A stretch of 64,000 bases of DNA, from positions 18,278 through 82,277 of the forward strand of contig WTPW01001663.1 in NCBI GenBank assembly GCA_009809945.1, given 5' to 3'. Both the position numbers and the translations under genes were made by a program. The stretch's first letter is position 1. Every line of letters starts with the position of its first letter. Below are positions 11,241 through 22,769 of this stretch, piece after piece. The notes below the pieces were generated by a model, which was not told where the DNA came from, did not search any database, and saw nothing but the letters and a program-made list of their open reading frames with translations. Source of the DNA: Gigaspora margarita (taxonomy: Eukaryota; Glomeromycota; Glomeromycetes; Diversisporales; Gigasporaceae).

Positions 11241-11279
11241 CAAAATTTGAAATCACAATTCTAAAATTTCTGAATTCAA

Positions 11280-11545
11280 AATGTCTACACAATAGAACTA
11301 GCAAAGCAACACAGCAATGCATTTACCCCAACTACAGTGAAATACAGTGCTAATTTCAACAAAAGCACCAATAACAGGACAAGATGGTACAAAAACCTAC
11401 ATCCAATAATGGTGATGGACCATACAATGCTAAAAGCAACAAAATTCACACTAAAATAGCAAACAACAATGACTCCAACTATAACACCAGTAATAATGAT
11501 ACCAGTAATGATGACACTACAGTGAATTCATCTAAAGCCAACATA
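11280..11545. repeat. A/C-rich repeat of the CAGCAAA / AATAACACCA family
   Basis: Same composition and words as 4653-5320 (AGCAACACAGCAATG, AACAACAATGACTCC, GATACCAGTAATGATGACAC). No regular period was found. Confidence 0.5.
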
Positions 11546-12014
11546 TTTTATATATAGGTGCCAATTTTCCAATTTTCTAGCTGCAGTATAATCTAATTAT
11601 CCAATAAAAATGCAGAAAAACATAATACAATTTTAAAATTAATTAATAATATTTGAATTTTTGTTAATAAATTTAAATTTTGTTATGTTTTTTTATATAT
11701 AAATTTTTGAAATATATATAAACTTAAATTAATATAATGGTTTAAAAATAAAAGATATTTAAAAAAATTTTATTGATAGTTTAATAATTTAAACAATAAG
11801 CTATTAAATTATCAAAAAAATTTTTAAATATCTTTTGTTTTTAAAGAGTTATAGCAATTTAAAAATTTTTATAATTAAAAGATAATGGCTTTAGGTGAAT
11901 TCCACTTAGTAATGATGACACTTAGAAAGGACGAAATTCTATAAAAAAAAAGACTGTTAATTAAAAAATGTAGGATGATCATTATCGATGATCATCAGTT
12001 TATATCCCCGTAAT
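11546..12014. other. AT-rich spacer with short inverted repeats
   Basis: AAAAATTTTTAAATATCTTT-like words occur in both orientations between 11745 and 11845, so this may be another decayed fold-back. No gene was seen. Confidence 0.4.
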
Positions 12015-12183
12015 TAAGGGTGACCAAATTATAAATTTCATATTATAATATTCATGAATATTATGAATTCATAATATTTATGAATATTCATAATTATTAT
12101 GAATATTTATGAATATTTGAAGATTCATAAATTTTTATATATTCGAATATATTCATATATAGTATATTCGAATAAAAGCACTA
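12015..12183. repeat. ATTCATGAATAT low-complexity island
   Basis: Drifting copies of TATTCATGAATAT and ATTCGAATAT. The right border, read on the minus strand, starts TAGTGCTTTTATTCG, which fits a hAT-type terminus (YARNG). The left border is TAAGGGTGACC. No clear 8-bp duplication remains. Confidence 0.45.
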
Positions 12184-13745
12184 GCCCAATCGTGATCGTC
12201 TGTTTGTTATCTATGCAAGAATCTTTCAGAATCAATTTGACCAACTGCATATTCTAAAATTGCATCTCGTAAATCCTAAAAATGGTCGATTCAATTTCGG
12301 ACATTTGAGATCAGAATTTGAGCATTAGTTTGGATGTTTATTTATATAAAGTTAATAATAGGTTGTTTTCATAACCTTGCTAGAACGGCTTGCTCTGGAT
12401 AAAACCGGTTACCATAAAGTTCATAAGTTGTGAAACAACCAATTAACCTTATATGGCCTTAAGTGCAAAATTTCGGTATGTTAAAGGTCTAGTGTTTTAT
12501 AAAAAAAATTATATTTAATTGTTATATTGAACTAATTTCAAAGTGCGAGATTTTTAATTTCTCCCACAGTTCGTGCGTAAATGCCATTCATGTTCTTCTT
12601 CGTCTATAAATCAAATACAAAATCTGGTGTAACATAGTTTACAAAAAAAAAAAAAAAGAATCGAAGTTTTTCAAAAATTTCAGTATCTTAAAATTTTTTG
12701 CAAAACCGCTTTTTGCGTTTTGACAAAAAATGTTCTTAAAAACTTTAGTATAATATGTCCTGTTAAACCTTTTGATTATTTTAACATGTGCAAATCTCGA
12801 AATCTAGAGAAATCGATTATTGTCAACTTATCGAAATGGCCACTAATTAAATGATTGGTCGAAAAGTGCCGCTACGCGGCATGTGTCAGCCAACCAATAA
12901 AACAAATTTCATGATATTTTATCGCGTTGCATGACCAATATCTTATAAGTACTCTACACCATATTAGTAATAATTTGTGTATATCGCAAGAAATTCGGGT
13001 TGTCACTCAAAAACTCATAGAAAATAGAAAGGTAGGCATAATGAATGTAATTCATAAGATTTGATGGGGCCTTATCGCCAGGTACTTGTACCTATTAGAT
13101 ACGTCTAGTAGGACTATGCAAGTACTGAAATGGATGCGTTTGTTGGATTCGTCTGGTAAACCATCATGGAATTTATTAATATAAATTTTTAGTAAAGATC
13201 TGTTGATTCTAAAGGATTCGAGTATTACCATGCCCTGAAAAAGATATAAGAATGCCAAAATACCGTAAACGGCCATATAAAGATCCCATATATCAGACCA
13301 ACTCAATTTTTTACTAATTAATTTTTTTTGGTGAATGTAAGAGACCCGGGTCTTTTATATGGCCGTTTAAGGTAGTATTTATTGCGAAAACTCCGATTCC
13401 AAAAAAAAAAAAAAAGGACGAAAATTTCTCACCAATAAAAATTTATTTATTGATATATTCCTGCACCCACCATCTAATCTTTGCATGATTGTGCTTACTG
13501 GGAATATCTCTCATTTAGTTTTGCTTTGTATAGGTTGATGTCGAAAAAGTGAATAGCTTGTGGAAAAAGCTGACAAGAAAAGGAAGTCATCGCCACCATC
13601 AGTAGTATCATAATCATCATCGTTATTGGCATCATAATCTGTATTAGGAAAGAGGCAGAGAGATGCAAGTATAGTAGATTCTTCTTCGAAAAGACAATGT
13701 ACAGTACCTGATATAAGTTGCTTTTTGTCCGGATGAAGATGTCCT
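12184..13745. other. Spacer with inverted repeats, no assigned gene
   Basis: Contains a short hairpin TGCCGC-TAC-GCGGCA near 12868. It also contains an inverted pair around AAACGGCCATATAAA (13266 region) and TTTATATGGCCGTTT (13355 region). A minus-strand open stretch (13306-13052) overlaps this inverted repeat and I do not recognise it. The plus strand from about 13540 is richer in G/C and probably belongs to the 5' part of the gene that follows. Confidence 0.4.
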
Positions 13746-13763
13746 TTGCAAGCTAATGGGACA

Positions 13764-14322
13764 ATGGATGTTTTTGAGGTGGTGAAGGTTACTGTTCGTA
13801 CATTTGACCAAAAAACAATTGCCCTTGGATCTTCACGTTTTTATAAAAGTTCAAATCATTTGCTAGTAAATTCTAAACAGAACGCGAAGGTTCCTCGGGA
13901 GGGTACATATGATGCCGAAATGTATAGAATTCTAACAAATTGGCTTACAAAGGTACATGGATATGAAATAACTGGTCAGTGGCATCTTGATGGAATTTGC
14001 GATGATGGTAGTTATCATCACTTTTATTGCGATTTAACGATAAAGGAAGCTGATGTCACTAATCCTATTGCAGTAATAGAAATTCTAGCCAGCGGTTCTG
14101 TTCCTAAAATCAAGAAGCATTTCGATCATGTTTCGAAGTATGTTAATCAGCTTTGTCCTGAAGAAGTTTGGATCGTACATTTTTCCAGGGAAGATTCTAT
14201 AGTGATCAGGAGAAAAGTTAAATGTCATGCACTTTTGGCATGACATGGATTTCAAAAGCATTAGAACGAGTGCTAAGTTCCGAGATGCCATTGGCAAGTA
14301 TTGTGAAATCATAAAGAGCTAA
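13764..14322 (+). pseudogene. Restriction-endonuclease-like (PD-(D/E)XK type) protein, truncated and frameshifted
   Basis: The ATG at 13764 opens a frame of about 160 residues ending at 14243. The order of elements is: an alpha/beta start (MDVFEVVKVTV), a helix with EMYRILTNWLTK, then HLDGIC, FYCDLTIKEAD and AVIEILAS. A helix follows (KIKKHFDHVSKYVNQL), then EVWIVHF. The acidic CDL and VIEIL strands followed by a Lys-rich helix and a WIVHF strand resemble nuclease-like domains abundant in mycorrhizal fungi, some attached to Crinkler proteins. This is recognised from memory and the catalytic residues are not proven. The natural C-terminus (starting NVMHFWHD) lies in another frame from about 14219 to the stop at 14320-14322. 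That means a one-base slip near 14219, and a short stretch before it also seems to be missing. It is probably a decayed member of a multigene family. Confidence 0.5.
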
Positions 14323-14668
14323 TCCTATAAAAGTATAGAGATATTTCCAAAAAACTATAGAACGCATATTTCACAAACTTCTATGTTAATTTTTATCTAA
14401 TGATATGCAAATCATGAAAAAATATATATATATAATGCGTTATTTTAATGAAATATCTTTGTTACGTGAAAAAATCATCGTTATACATATTGAAAGAAAA
14501 CTTTATTACTTGTATGTATCACAGTAGGATTTTTTATCGCTGTTATTGTTAGGAATGATTTTAATTATCAAGAGTAAATCACATTCACATCGCTTATACA
14601 TTCCTTCTGTTACTATTTTATATGCCTTACAATATAGATGTGAATGATGATTGCAAAGCTACATTCTA
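14323..14668. other. AT-rich spacer
   Basis: No gene or repeat border was seen between the nuclease-like gene and the convergent minus-strand coding remnant. Confidence 0.45.
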
Positions 14669-15943
14669 AAAAGCTTTATTCATCTAAAAACACGTCCAAA
14701 ATTTCCTTTTTCCCGCGTTGCCTCTTTGCAGCCTCTAACTTATAACAGCACCAATCCTCCTCATTGTAAATACCAACAACTCCAGTACGGCCTGGTACAT
14801 ATCGCAATGGTGGTTGAATTTGTTGCGAGCGAAACTCTCGCCGTAGAATTATGAGAAATTGAGCAAAATTCATTTCAAGAGGGATGTAATGAAAATGACG
14901 GATGGATTTGTATTCAACTATTACCTCAATCTTTTATTAAATAAATAGATTAAGTGAAAGAGATTGAAATGAAACTTTAATATTTTAATGAAATGACCGA
15001 CCTCTTCATCACCTTTTTGAAATTGAAAGGCGAGCGAAGTCGGGTAAAATGGTTTTCCTTGAATACGACTATAATGCGATAAAATATTTTTAATTTATAA
15101 AAAAAAAATAAACATTTCATTATCATTTGCCTACCGAAATTCCTCATCCAAAACCGATACTTTTTCATAATCTGCAACGAACATAACAATTTTATCCGCC
15201 TTTAATAATTCACCACGAGTGGGATCAATAGAGATTGCAATTTCGTTTTCGGTAATTTTTGTTCGGACCTATAAAAAAAAAATTTTTTTAAATTCTCATC
15301 TTAAAAAAAAATAAAATAAAATAAAATAAAATAAAACAGCAAATAATTACTGGCAAGATCCATTTAACTATATCATTTCGTAATTTCAGACAAATCCTTC
15401 GATTCTCTCGTTCATAAGATTCAACACCCATAAATTGAATATCTAATCGTCCACACTCAAGTTCGAAACAAATTGCATCACTTTCAGAGTTAAAAGATAC
15501 AGTTACATGTTCAAACTTTTTGGATTTGTAATTTCCGATGGTAACTGAAGCAAGATTAAATTGTAATGAATAATTATCTTCATTATCATTGTCTTCATCT
15601 TTATAGTTTTCAATCTGTTCGTTATATATGTTATACAACAAAGATTGAGAGTTAGAAAGAAAATATACCATCATCGGGTACTATGAAAACATTAATTGTT
15701 CCATTGGACGACGCAATGGAGAAATCCAGGTTACAAATATTGTAAGCAAAAAGAGATGAAAATAAGCCAACGAAAGAGTTAGATTATTCTGCATCACTGT
15801 CTATATTCTATTAAGTAACGCATCAAATGCATCAAGTATAAAACGGCTGACGAACATAAGATTTCTTTAATGACACAACTTGCCTCATCACAGGTTCTCG
15901 TTATACTATGAGCACTCTCGAAAAGATCATTGAAAGTATCCAT
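14669..15943 (-). pseudogene. Multi-exon coding region, unidentified, probably broken near its 5' end
   Basis: Minus-strand coding potential can be chained across introns with good splice sites. Exon blocks are 15783-15669, 15598-15351 (phase 1 join, acidic DDDEDNDNEDN then a beta-rich segment with VTVSFNSESDAICFELE) and 15268-15135 (TKITENEIAISIDPTRGELL). A further block starts at 15068 (RRIQGKPFYPTSLAFQFQKG), and a terminal block of about 14926-14669 ends EILDVFLDE. The 15068 block's donor is unclear. Upstream, an ATG at 15943 starts MDTFNDLFESAH. A stop at 15784-15786 and a frame change near 15830 separate it from the first good block, with no acceptor site that could skip them. Either the gene is decaying or the 5' exon is elsewhere. 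I do not recognise the family. Confidence 0.4.
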
Positions 15944-17663
15944 GAAAAACAAAGACGAAAAATTTCATTCAACCCTTTTATTTCTTTGAATAATCGAATG
16001 TATCATGAAAACAGGAGTTTAGTGGTTTAAATTTTGAGGTCATTACAAAGTGTAATGATCATTAGATATGCATTATATAACGTTATATAGTAACATTTAA
16101 GGCTTCAATACTTTATTTTTTATACATTCCATTTTATATCGTATATATTTTTTATTTAATTTATTTAATTTTTATTTTTAAAAAAAATACCGGCTAGGAA
16201 TTTCATTTTATCTATTAAGAAAAAAAGTTATTTCACATATATATATGATAATATACAACTTACGAGTTTACTAAACACAGTTTGCTATCGCTATATCTCA
16301 AGAATTGTCTACCTAACCTTAACTTATAACGACCTCTAGCCTTAAATTTTAATATATTTTTTTTGCATGAATTATTACGTACATAATCATCATCAAGCAA
16401 TCCAGGCCATTCACCCTTAGGATAAATGGCTATCTGATGAACAGCCCTAGCACCGCCCAACATTACGTCTAGTTAAAGTTCTGAAGCACAATAACGACAA
16501 ATTGTGCATGATAACTGTAAACTGTTATTATTAAAAAAGCTTCATTATTGGTTCTGAGTTTTGATTATGCGGGTACACAATTCACATTTACATCCACTAT
16601 CTGCTATGCCAAATCTCAATCTCGCAATTATCTCGGTAAAAAAAAAATTACAATTCTACTTCAAAATACGAGCCGAAAATGCTAGAATTTATATGATAGT
16701 ATCAGATCAATCATTTTTGATCTCATATACGCTTTCGCGTTTGGTACTATAATTGAATTAATTTTTTTTTTTTTATGAAATTTTTTTCAATAACATTTTT
16801 GAGATAGAATAGGGACTATCATATAGAATGTATAACACTGCAGATAATATGGCTTTGGACAAAGTTTAGTATAGTTAAACAAAGTACACCATCAATTATT
16901 AAGATAATGTAAAAGTAAAAGTAAATATTTAATAACGTTTGTTTTCGCGAATGAAATAAAAGAAAGTATTTTATCGATCTGTGTTAGATCAAAGGTAGAT
17001 ACAGGCCAATTGGACGATTTTAGAATTCATGTGATCTGGAGCCTACGTTCAACCAATCAGAGAGTGTGTAATGTCAAATGATAGTTCAACGGTTTATTTT
17101 TTGAACACGTACACGATTGGATGTCCAATCCAAACTTCCAATCGTTATTCTTGGATCTAAATCTTTGGACCCTGTTCTAATCCATAAATTTGATTGGTTG
17201 AAATTAAATAATACTAGCGCAGTAGTTTGTCTATTAAATGTACTCTAAATATTGCCCAATCATATGTGATTAAAGTCATGTGATGTCCAATGTCCAATTG
17301 GACGTTGGACATATAGTAAAGTCCAACTTCCAATATCCAGCGTTGTTGGACCATTGGGCATCACTGCGTACACATATCCATCAATTTGGGTTGACCCCAA
17401 AATTAGTCAATCATGGTTGAGAATTATTTGTTGTTAAAATTTATTATAAAATGAGTTCTTAAAAAACGGACTTTTAAACTTACTTCGAATCCATAATAGA
17501 GTATATAGAATATTTTAATATCTACATGGCTAAAAGTAAGTTAAAAAGGCAATTTTTCTGAAAATTTGCTTTTGAATTTACCCTTACCCATTATTCAACC
17601 AATTATTCAATGACCAAACCAATTTTTTTCTACCTGAAAATACCCGAACATTTTAATAACTAA
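15944..17663. other. Spacer with one small minus-strand open exon and TTGGAC-rich repeats
   Basis: A minus-strand segment, 16463-16266, starts with ATG (MLGGARAVHQIA) and ends at a GTAAGT donor, but no following exon could be joined. From 17005 to 17370 the words CCAATTGGAC, GTCCAA and TTGGACATC recur in both orientations, suggesting a decayed inverted repeat. Confidence 0.35.
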
Positions 17664-17949
17664 TAGAGTTCCTCAAATTCAAATCAAGTCAAATATTGGG
17701 TCAATTTGAATTTGATCAAATCAAATTGACCCTGGTTTGAATTTGATTTGATTCAAATATTTGAAATTGAATTTGATTTGAATTTGAATTTTTAATAGTA
17801 ATTTTCAAATCAAATCAAATATTTGTAAAATCAAATCAAATTTGGCCAGATTTGAATTTGATCAAATCAAATATAGTCAAATTTGAATTTGAATTTGATT
17901 AAATATTTGATTCAAATATTTGAAGATCAAATCAAATTGCAGAACCCTA
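17664..17949. mobile_element. hAT-type MITE with AAATTTGATT low-complexity interior, 286 bp
   Basis: The ends are TAGAGTTCCTC on the left and GCAGAACCCTA on the right. The right end inverts to TAGGGTTCTGC, matching the hAT YARNG terminal rule. It is flanked by a perfect 8-bp target duplication, ATAACTAA (17656-17663 and 17950-17957). The whole interior is a degenerate array of TTTGATTTGAATTTGA-like words with embedded palindromes. There is no coding capacity. Confidence 0.85.
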
Positions 17950-17957
17950 ATAACTAA

Positions 17958-20261
17958 TAATAGTGCTTCTGGTTTTTGTTAATATTTATTGTTTATTTAT
18001 CTCATATAGAGACCAAAAAAAAAAATTTTTAATGATTGTTTCATTTGTTATTATTCATGTCAAAGGTTTGTGTAATGATTTATTAAAAAAAGACTTCTGA
18101 AATTAAGCATGCAAGAAATCTGCACCAGGTTCATAGTAGGACCCTAAAATATACATAGATAGGTCAGGTATTAGTAGTGTTCCACACAAATCGAATCAGA
18201 CAGATATTTTGAAAGATCCAAACCCGATCTGAAAAACGGATTGGGTCCAAAGTTCAGATCCGGATCTGAATAAAAAGATCTGAGTCTGATCCGGGATCCG
18301 ACTAATAAATATAAAAACTTCTGATTGGCTAATAAACAAGATTCTAATTGGTCAAAATTAATTGTACAATATGCTATGCATTGTCTTCAATATTTGTTTA
18401 ATATTTTTATGCATTAATTTTATTTTTTTTTTGCTTCAAAAGCCTGATGATCATGTCCTTTTTTATTAATTATTGAATGCAGTTACATTATCAAATGCTA
18501 TTACAACTTTCAGTTTTTCCAACCTTAAAATTAAAAAAAAACTTGTCCGGTTATTCTAGGCACCTATACATGACCTGTCAGAATAGGATTCGCTTCTCTA
18601 TATACCAAGGGTATTCCAACCCTTGCGTATATAGTTCACTAGCAGAGACCTATCAACTCGTTATGACTATCTCTTTTCTTAAAAACTTCTTCTATTTAGA
18701 TCCTGGCGAAACAGTTTACTAACTATTATCTACCTAATGAAAGCAACAAAAAGAAATAAAACGAAAGAGTATGTAAGGGAATGAAAATAAAAGGTAATAT
18801 AAAAATAGGGGAATACTAATGTTCAAATGAATAAAAAATAAAATAAAAAAGATGAAAAAAGCATAAAAAAAGAATATGGTCTGATATATATATATTAATA
18901 GAAAAAAAAAGACCAATAAAAATAATAAAAATTATATAGTACTGCACAAGAAAACTCTTGCCTAAGTATTATACGAATATGTTCGAAAAAAAAAAAATGT
19001 TCTGAAATTTATTCTCTACAGGTCAGCCTACTCCTTTGTGTTATATCTTATTACATATCTGTTCCTGTTTATCAACTTGCATACCTTCTTCCCGATTAGG
19101 ATAGGAACAACAATGCCAATCTTTTGAAGGGGTACGCTAGATTTCCTACTTTCTGTTCAAAATCCCAGAGAAAAAACTTCAAATGAGAATATGATAGCAG
19201 GTATACGATTGTTTTGTTCTTGTCATCAAGTAACCTTAAAGAAAGTGTCAAAAAACTTATTTTTTTGTTTACCATTTAGCCAACTATGTCACTTTCATTG
19301 ACAGAAGAAACTTCTCCTAGAATTTCTTGTACCAAGAGCACCAACTGTCAGCTAACTTGCGCAACTAACACTTCTGGCATGCGTGCTAAATATATAAAGG
19401 AGTCTCTGAGCAAAAGAAAGGAAAGTTGACCTTTATATAAACCAGTATTAATAGTTGCTTCGTCTTTTATTAAAAATTTTTTGTTTTTTTTTTGTTTGGA
19501 AATTTGTACAAGTGATCGATAGAAAGAGTTGTGTTTTTTGATTTTTATGCATTAAATATTACCTTTTAAAAAGATAAAACTATATATAATATTTATATCA
19601 TATGATATATTGACCAGAATCACTTCTAATAAAGTTGGTGAAAAAAAAAATTTTCTCAGATTTTAAAGAAACATTTGAAGTAATAGTTCCTAATAAAACC
19701 CAAGTTATTCCCACTTTATTATAAATTTAAGCTTCTAACAACTTAATTACTACTTAATCTTATTGTCAAAATATACGTATATAAACAATCAGGAATTTTA
19801 AAAGCAAATATGACCACAATTTACACAAATTTTTATTATAAAACCAAATTGTTTTAGGCAAGTTTTTTTTACCTAATAAAACTTATGAAATACCATCTTC
19901 TAGTAATGTTCGATTGCGATCTGGAAGTTGTGCTGTTCTCTATTACAAAATGGTAAAATTAATGAATATCGAAATTAACTTTGTCTAATATCATCCCATA
20001 TATTTTCTTTAAGAATCTTGTGATAAGGTTTAGTTTTCTTAAGGCTCTTCGCTAATAAAGTGTTCTAGGCAAATTCAGTTCTACTATAAGATATAAAGTA
20101 ATTGTCTGAAGCGAAGCGTAGGACCTTTAGTTTCTGCGTATCGTGATACAAAAGTTACTTTCTTGACGCATCATATATTAAAATATCAAAAACGCAACTT
20201 TGAACTTTCCGTCTGTCCACTCACATGATTTTTAAATTATTTTAATTGGCCAATTTATGAA
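17958..20261. other. Long AT-rich stretch without assignable genes
   Basis: Apart from the island at 18175-18305 I see no gene or element end. The stretch 18520-18720 and several pieces between 19010 and 19400 are less AT-biased and could be old coding or transcribed DNA, but neither strand keeps a recognisable frame. Confidence 0.4.
18175..18305. repeat. GATCCGGATCTG low-complexity island
   Basis: Drifting GATCCG, GGATCTGA and AGATCTGA words. It begins TAGTGTTCCACAC, similar to the border of the island at 4265-4432 in the other orientation. Confidence 0.5.
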
Positions 20262-20640
20262 ATTGTTAATAACTTTTGATCTACCAGTCCGTTTTGGATG
20301 ATTTAACTATCAAAATGTTCGTCTCAATAAGACGATTCTAGCAAGCCCGAAATCGTTAAAATCCAATCACAGGATCCCAAGATCGTTTACCACTAAGTAA
20401 ATTTCTTTACTATTGAGTAACTTTTGATATACTGGGCCGTTTTGAATGAATTAACCACCAAAATGTTCGTCTCAGTGAGACGATTCTAACAAGCTAAAAA
20501 CNNTNAAATTCCAATNACAGNATNCTNAGATCGATAAAGATTTATCAATCATTTAATAAATTTATTTTTATATATAAACAAATTCTTAAATGATTGATAA
20601 ATCTTTATCGATCTTTGGATCCTGTGATCGGAAAATTATA
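20262..20640. repeat. Fold-back repeat with two GAGACG modules, partly unresolved
   Basis: Two direct module copies (from about 20268 and 20407) show CCGTTTTGGATGATTTAAC, AAAATGTTCGTCTCA and GACGATTCTA. They are followed by an inverted pair around AGATCGATAAAGATTTATC and its complement near 20600, where the structure breaks off. Scattered N calls at 20502-20527 fall exactly in the copied part. Confidence 0.7.
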
Positions 20641-22072
20641 TAAATACAAATATATACTATAATAGCTTATTTTTGATGCTGAGCAAGTTTACTTAGGGGT
20701 TAAAGTTATAATTCATTAGTAAAATTTTGCATGATGCTGAATTTTCTATATTTTTATTAATAAAAATATAGAAAATTCNNNNNNNNNNNNNNNNNNNNNN
20801 NNNNNNNNNNNNNNNNNNNNNNNNNNNNNNNNNNNNNNNNNNNNNNNNNNNNNNNNNNNNNNNNNNNNNNNNNNNNNNNNNNNNNNNNNNNNNNNNNNNN
20901 NNNNNNNNNNNNNNNNNNNNNNNNNNNNNNNNNNNNNNNNNNNNNNNNNNNNNNNNNNNNNNNNNNNNNNNNNNNNNNNNNNNNNNNNNNNNNNNNNNNN
21001 NNNNNNNNNNNNNNNNNNNNNNNNNNNNNNNNNNNNNNNNNNNNNNNNNNNNNNNNNNNNNNNNNNNNNNNNNNNNNNNNNNNNNNNNNNNNNNNNNNNN
21101 NNNNNNNNNNNNNNNNNNNNNNNNNNNNNNNNNNNNNNNNNNNNNNNNNNNNNNNNNNNNNNNNNNNNNNNNNNNNNNNNNNNNNNNNNNNNNNNNNNNN
21201 NNNNNNNNNNNNNNNNNNNNNNNNNNNNNNNNNNNNNNNNNNNNNNNNNNNNNNNNNNNNNNNNNNNNNNNNNNNNNNNNNNNNNNNNNNNNNNNNNNNN
21301 NNNNNNNNNNNNNNNNNNNNNNNNNNNNNNNNNNNNNNNNNNNNNNNNNNNNNNNNNNNNNNNNNNNNNNNNNNNNNNNNNNNNNNNNNNNNNNNNNNNN
21401 NNNNNNNNNNNNNNNNNNNNNNNNNNNNNNNNNNNNNNNNNNNNNNNNNNNNNNNNNNNNNNNNNNNNNNNNNNNNNNNNNNNNNNNNNNNNNNNNNNNN
21501 NNNNNNNNNNNNNNNNNNNNNNNNNNNNNNNNNNNNNNNNNNNNNNNNNNNNNNNNNNNNNNNNNNNNNNNNNNNNNNNNNNNNNNNNNNNNNNNNNNNN
21601 NNNNNNNNNNNNNNNNNNNNNNNNNNNNNNNNNNNNNNNNNNNNNNNNNNNNNNNNNNNNNNNNNNNNNNNNNNNNNNNNNNNNNNNNNNNNNNNNNCAG
21701 AATTTTCTATATTTTTATTAATAAAAAAAATAAATAATTCTGTATTATGCCAAATTTTACTAATGAAATATGACTTTGGGCACTAAATAAACTTTCTCAG
21801 CATGCAAAATTACATTATTATAGTATATAATAATATTTTAAATAAGTTTATTTAGAACCCAAAATTATAATCTATTAGTAAAATTTTGATAAAATTTTTT
21901 TAAAATCAACCAATCAGATTCGTCTTATGTAGGGGTACCCCCTTGATAAAAAAATATTACATAATATCTGATAAATTAGAGCATATATAAAATTTATGTA
22001 CAAGAAATAAAAGTGAGTTATAGACAAACAATACTATGCTTTTACCTAATAAATAGCAAACTTTTTAATTAT
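20641..22072. other. Assembly gap inside an inverted repeat
   Basis: The gap is 20779-21697 (919 N). The sequence on its left (GAATTTTCTATATTTTTATT then its own complement) recurs on its right. The outer flanks carry inverted copies around AATTCATTAGTAAAATTTTG and CAAATTTTACTAATGAAATA. The gap therefore sits within a palindromic repeat. Near 21930, TAGGGGTACCCCCTTG forms a small palindrome. Confidence 0.7.
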
Positions 22073-22090
22073 TATATTTATATAAATATT

Positions 22091-22714
22091 GTCCTCCGGG
22101 TCGATAGCATAGCGGTTATGCACCGAGGATGCAAATTAGAAGGTTGCCGGTTCAATTTCCAGTGGCGGCAAAATCGTAATTCTATGTTTGCGGGTCCTAC
22201 CATATCGGGAAGAATGGCGTAGATCAGAGGGTTTTGAATAGGCAACACCCGTAGCAGGTTGCAGGTATTGCAGCTAGTGTGGAACCTTCGGGCGGACCAC
22301 TCAAATTAGGCACCAAAAGTGCATGTGTGGCTAGTTGTACCCTCGTTTATGCGACGTCAATTGGCGGTCCTCGGTGGAGGGTGCTGCGAGTAGTCGGGAT
22401 CAAAACTTCTGGGATCGTTCTTGTGCTAGAACCACAATTTGAATAACCGAAGTCACGTGACGTACTGAGAGGCCGAAGTCTGAAAGGATACTTCAAGAAC
22501 ACGTGGCGACGTTTCCGGACTGCGATGCCGTACCAACAAGCTGAGGATGGGTTCTTACCAGAAAGGCTTGCTGGGAGGGAAAAAGGTTCAGTGAGACAAT
22601 CCTACCTGGGCGCTCAATGAAGTAGCCGGGTTGATGCCTACCCAAAGACTTTAAAGGATTATTTGTATACTGTATTCGAATTTAAGAATTTAATAAAGGT
22701 AGCGCAAGATTGTT

Positions 22715-22729
<15 letters not shown>
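22091..22729 (+). mobile_element. tRNA-derived SINE, about 640 bp
   Basis: A GC-rich block in AT-rich DNA. The first 75 bases are tRNA-like, with an internal RNA polymerase III promoter. The body is noncoding and the 3' end is poly(A) (22714-22729) followed by a TA microsatellite. The insertion is flanked by a perfect 18-bp target duplication, TATATTTATATAAATATT, at 22073-22090 and 22742-22759. It would depend on a LINE for mobility. At 640 bases it is long for a SINE. I cannot name the family. Confidence 0.85.
22105..22159 (+). promoter_or_regulatory. RNA polymerase III internal promoter (A and B boxes) of the SINE
   Basis: The A box is TAGCATAGCGG at 22105-22115 (consensus TRGYNNARNGG). 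The B box is GGTTCAATTTC at 22149-22159 (consensus GGTTCRANNCC, with mismatches near the end). The spacing of 33 bases is within the tRNA range. Confidence 0.7.
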
Positions 22730-22745
<16 letters not shown>

Positions 22746-22769
22746 TTTATATAAATATTTGGCTTCGGG

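Noticed and set aside
10929-11243. 104-residue minus-strand membrane-like protein
   Set aside because: It coincides with the 137-bp tandem repeat and has the same internal period.
17664-17949. A simple microsatellite or CRISPR-like array
   Set aside because: Units are irregular without spacers, and the block has transposon ends with an 8-bp duplication.
22091-22165. A functional tRNA gene
   Set aside because: A and B boxes are present, but the sequence does not close into a full cloverleaf with an acceptor stem. It continues into a long body with poly(A) and a target duplication, so it is a SINE head.
22013-22222. Small plus-strand protein ending GPTISGRMA
   Set aside because: It crosses the SINE insertion boundary, so it is formed from unrelated flank and tRNA-like head.
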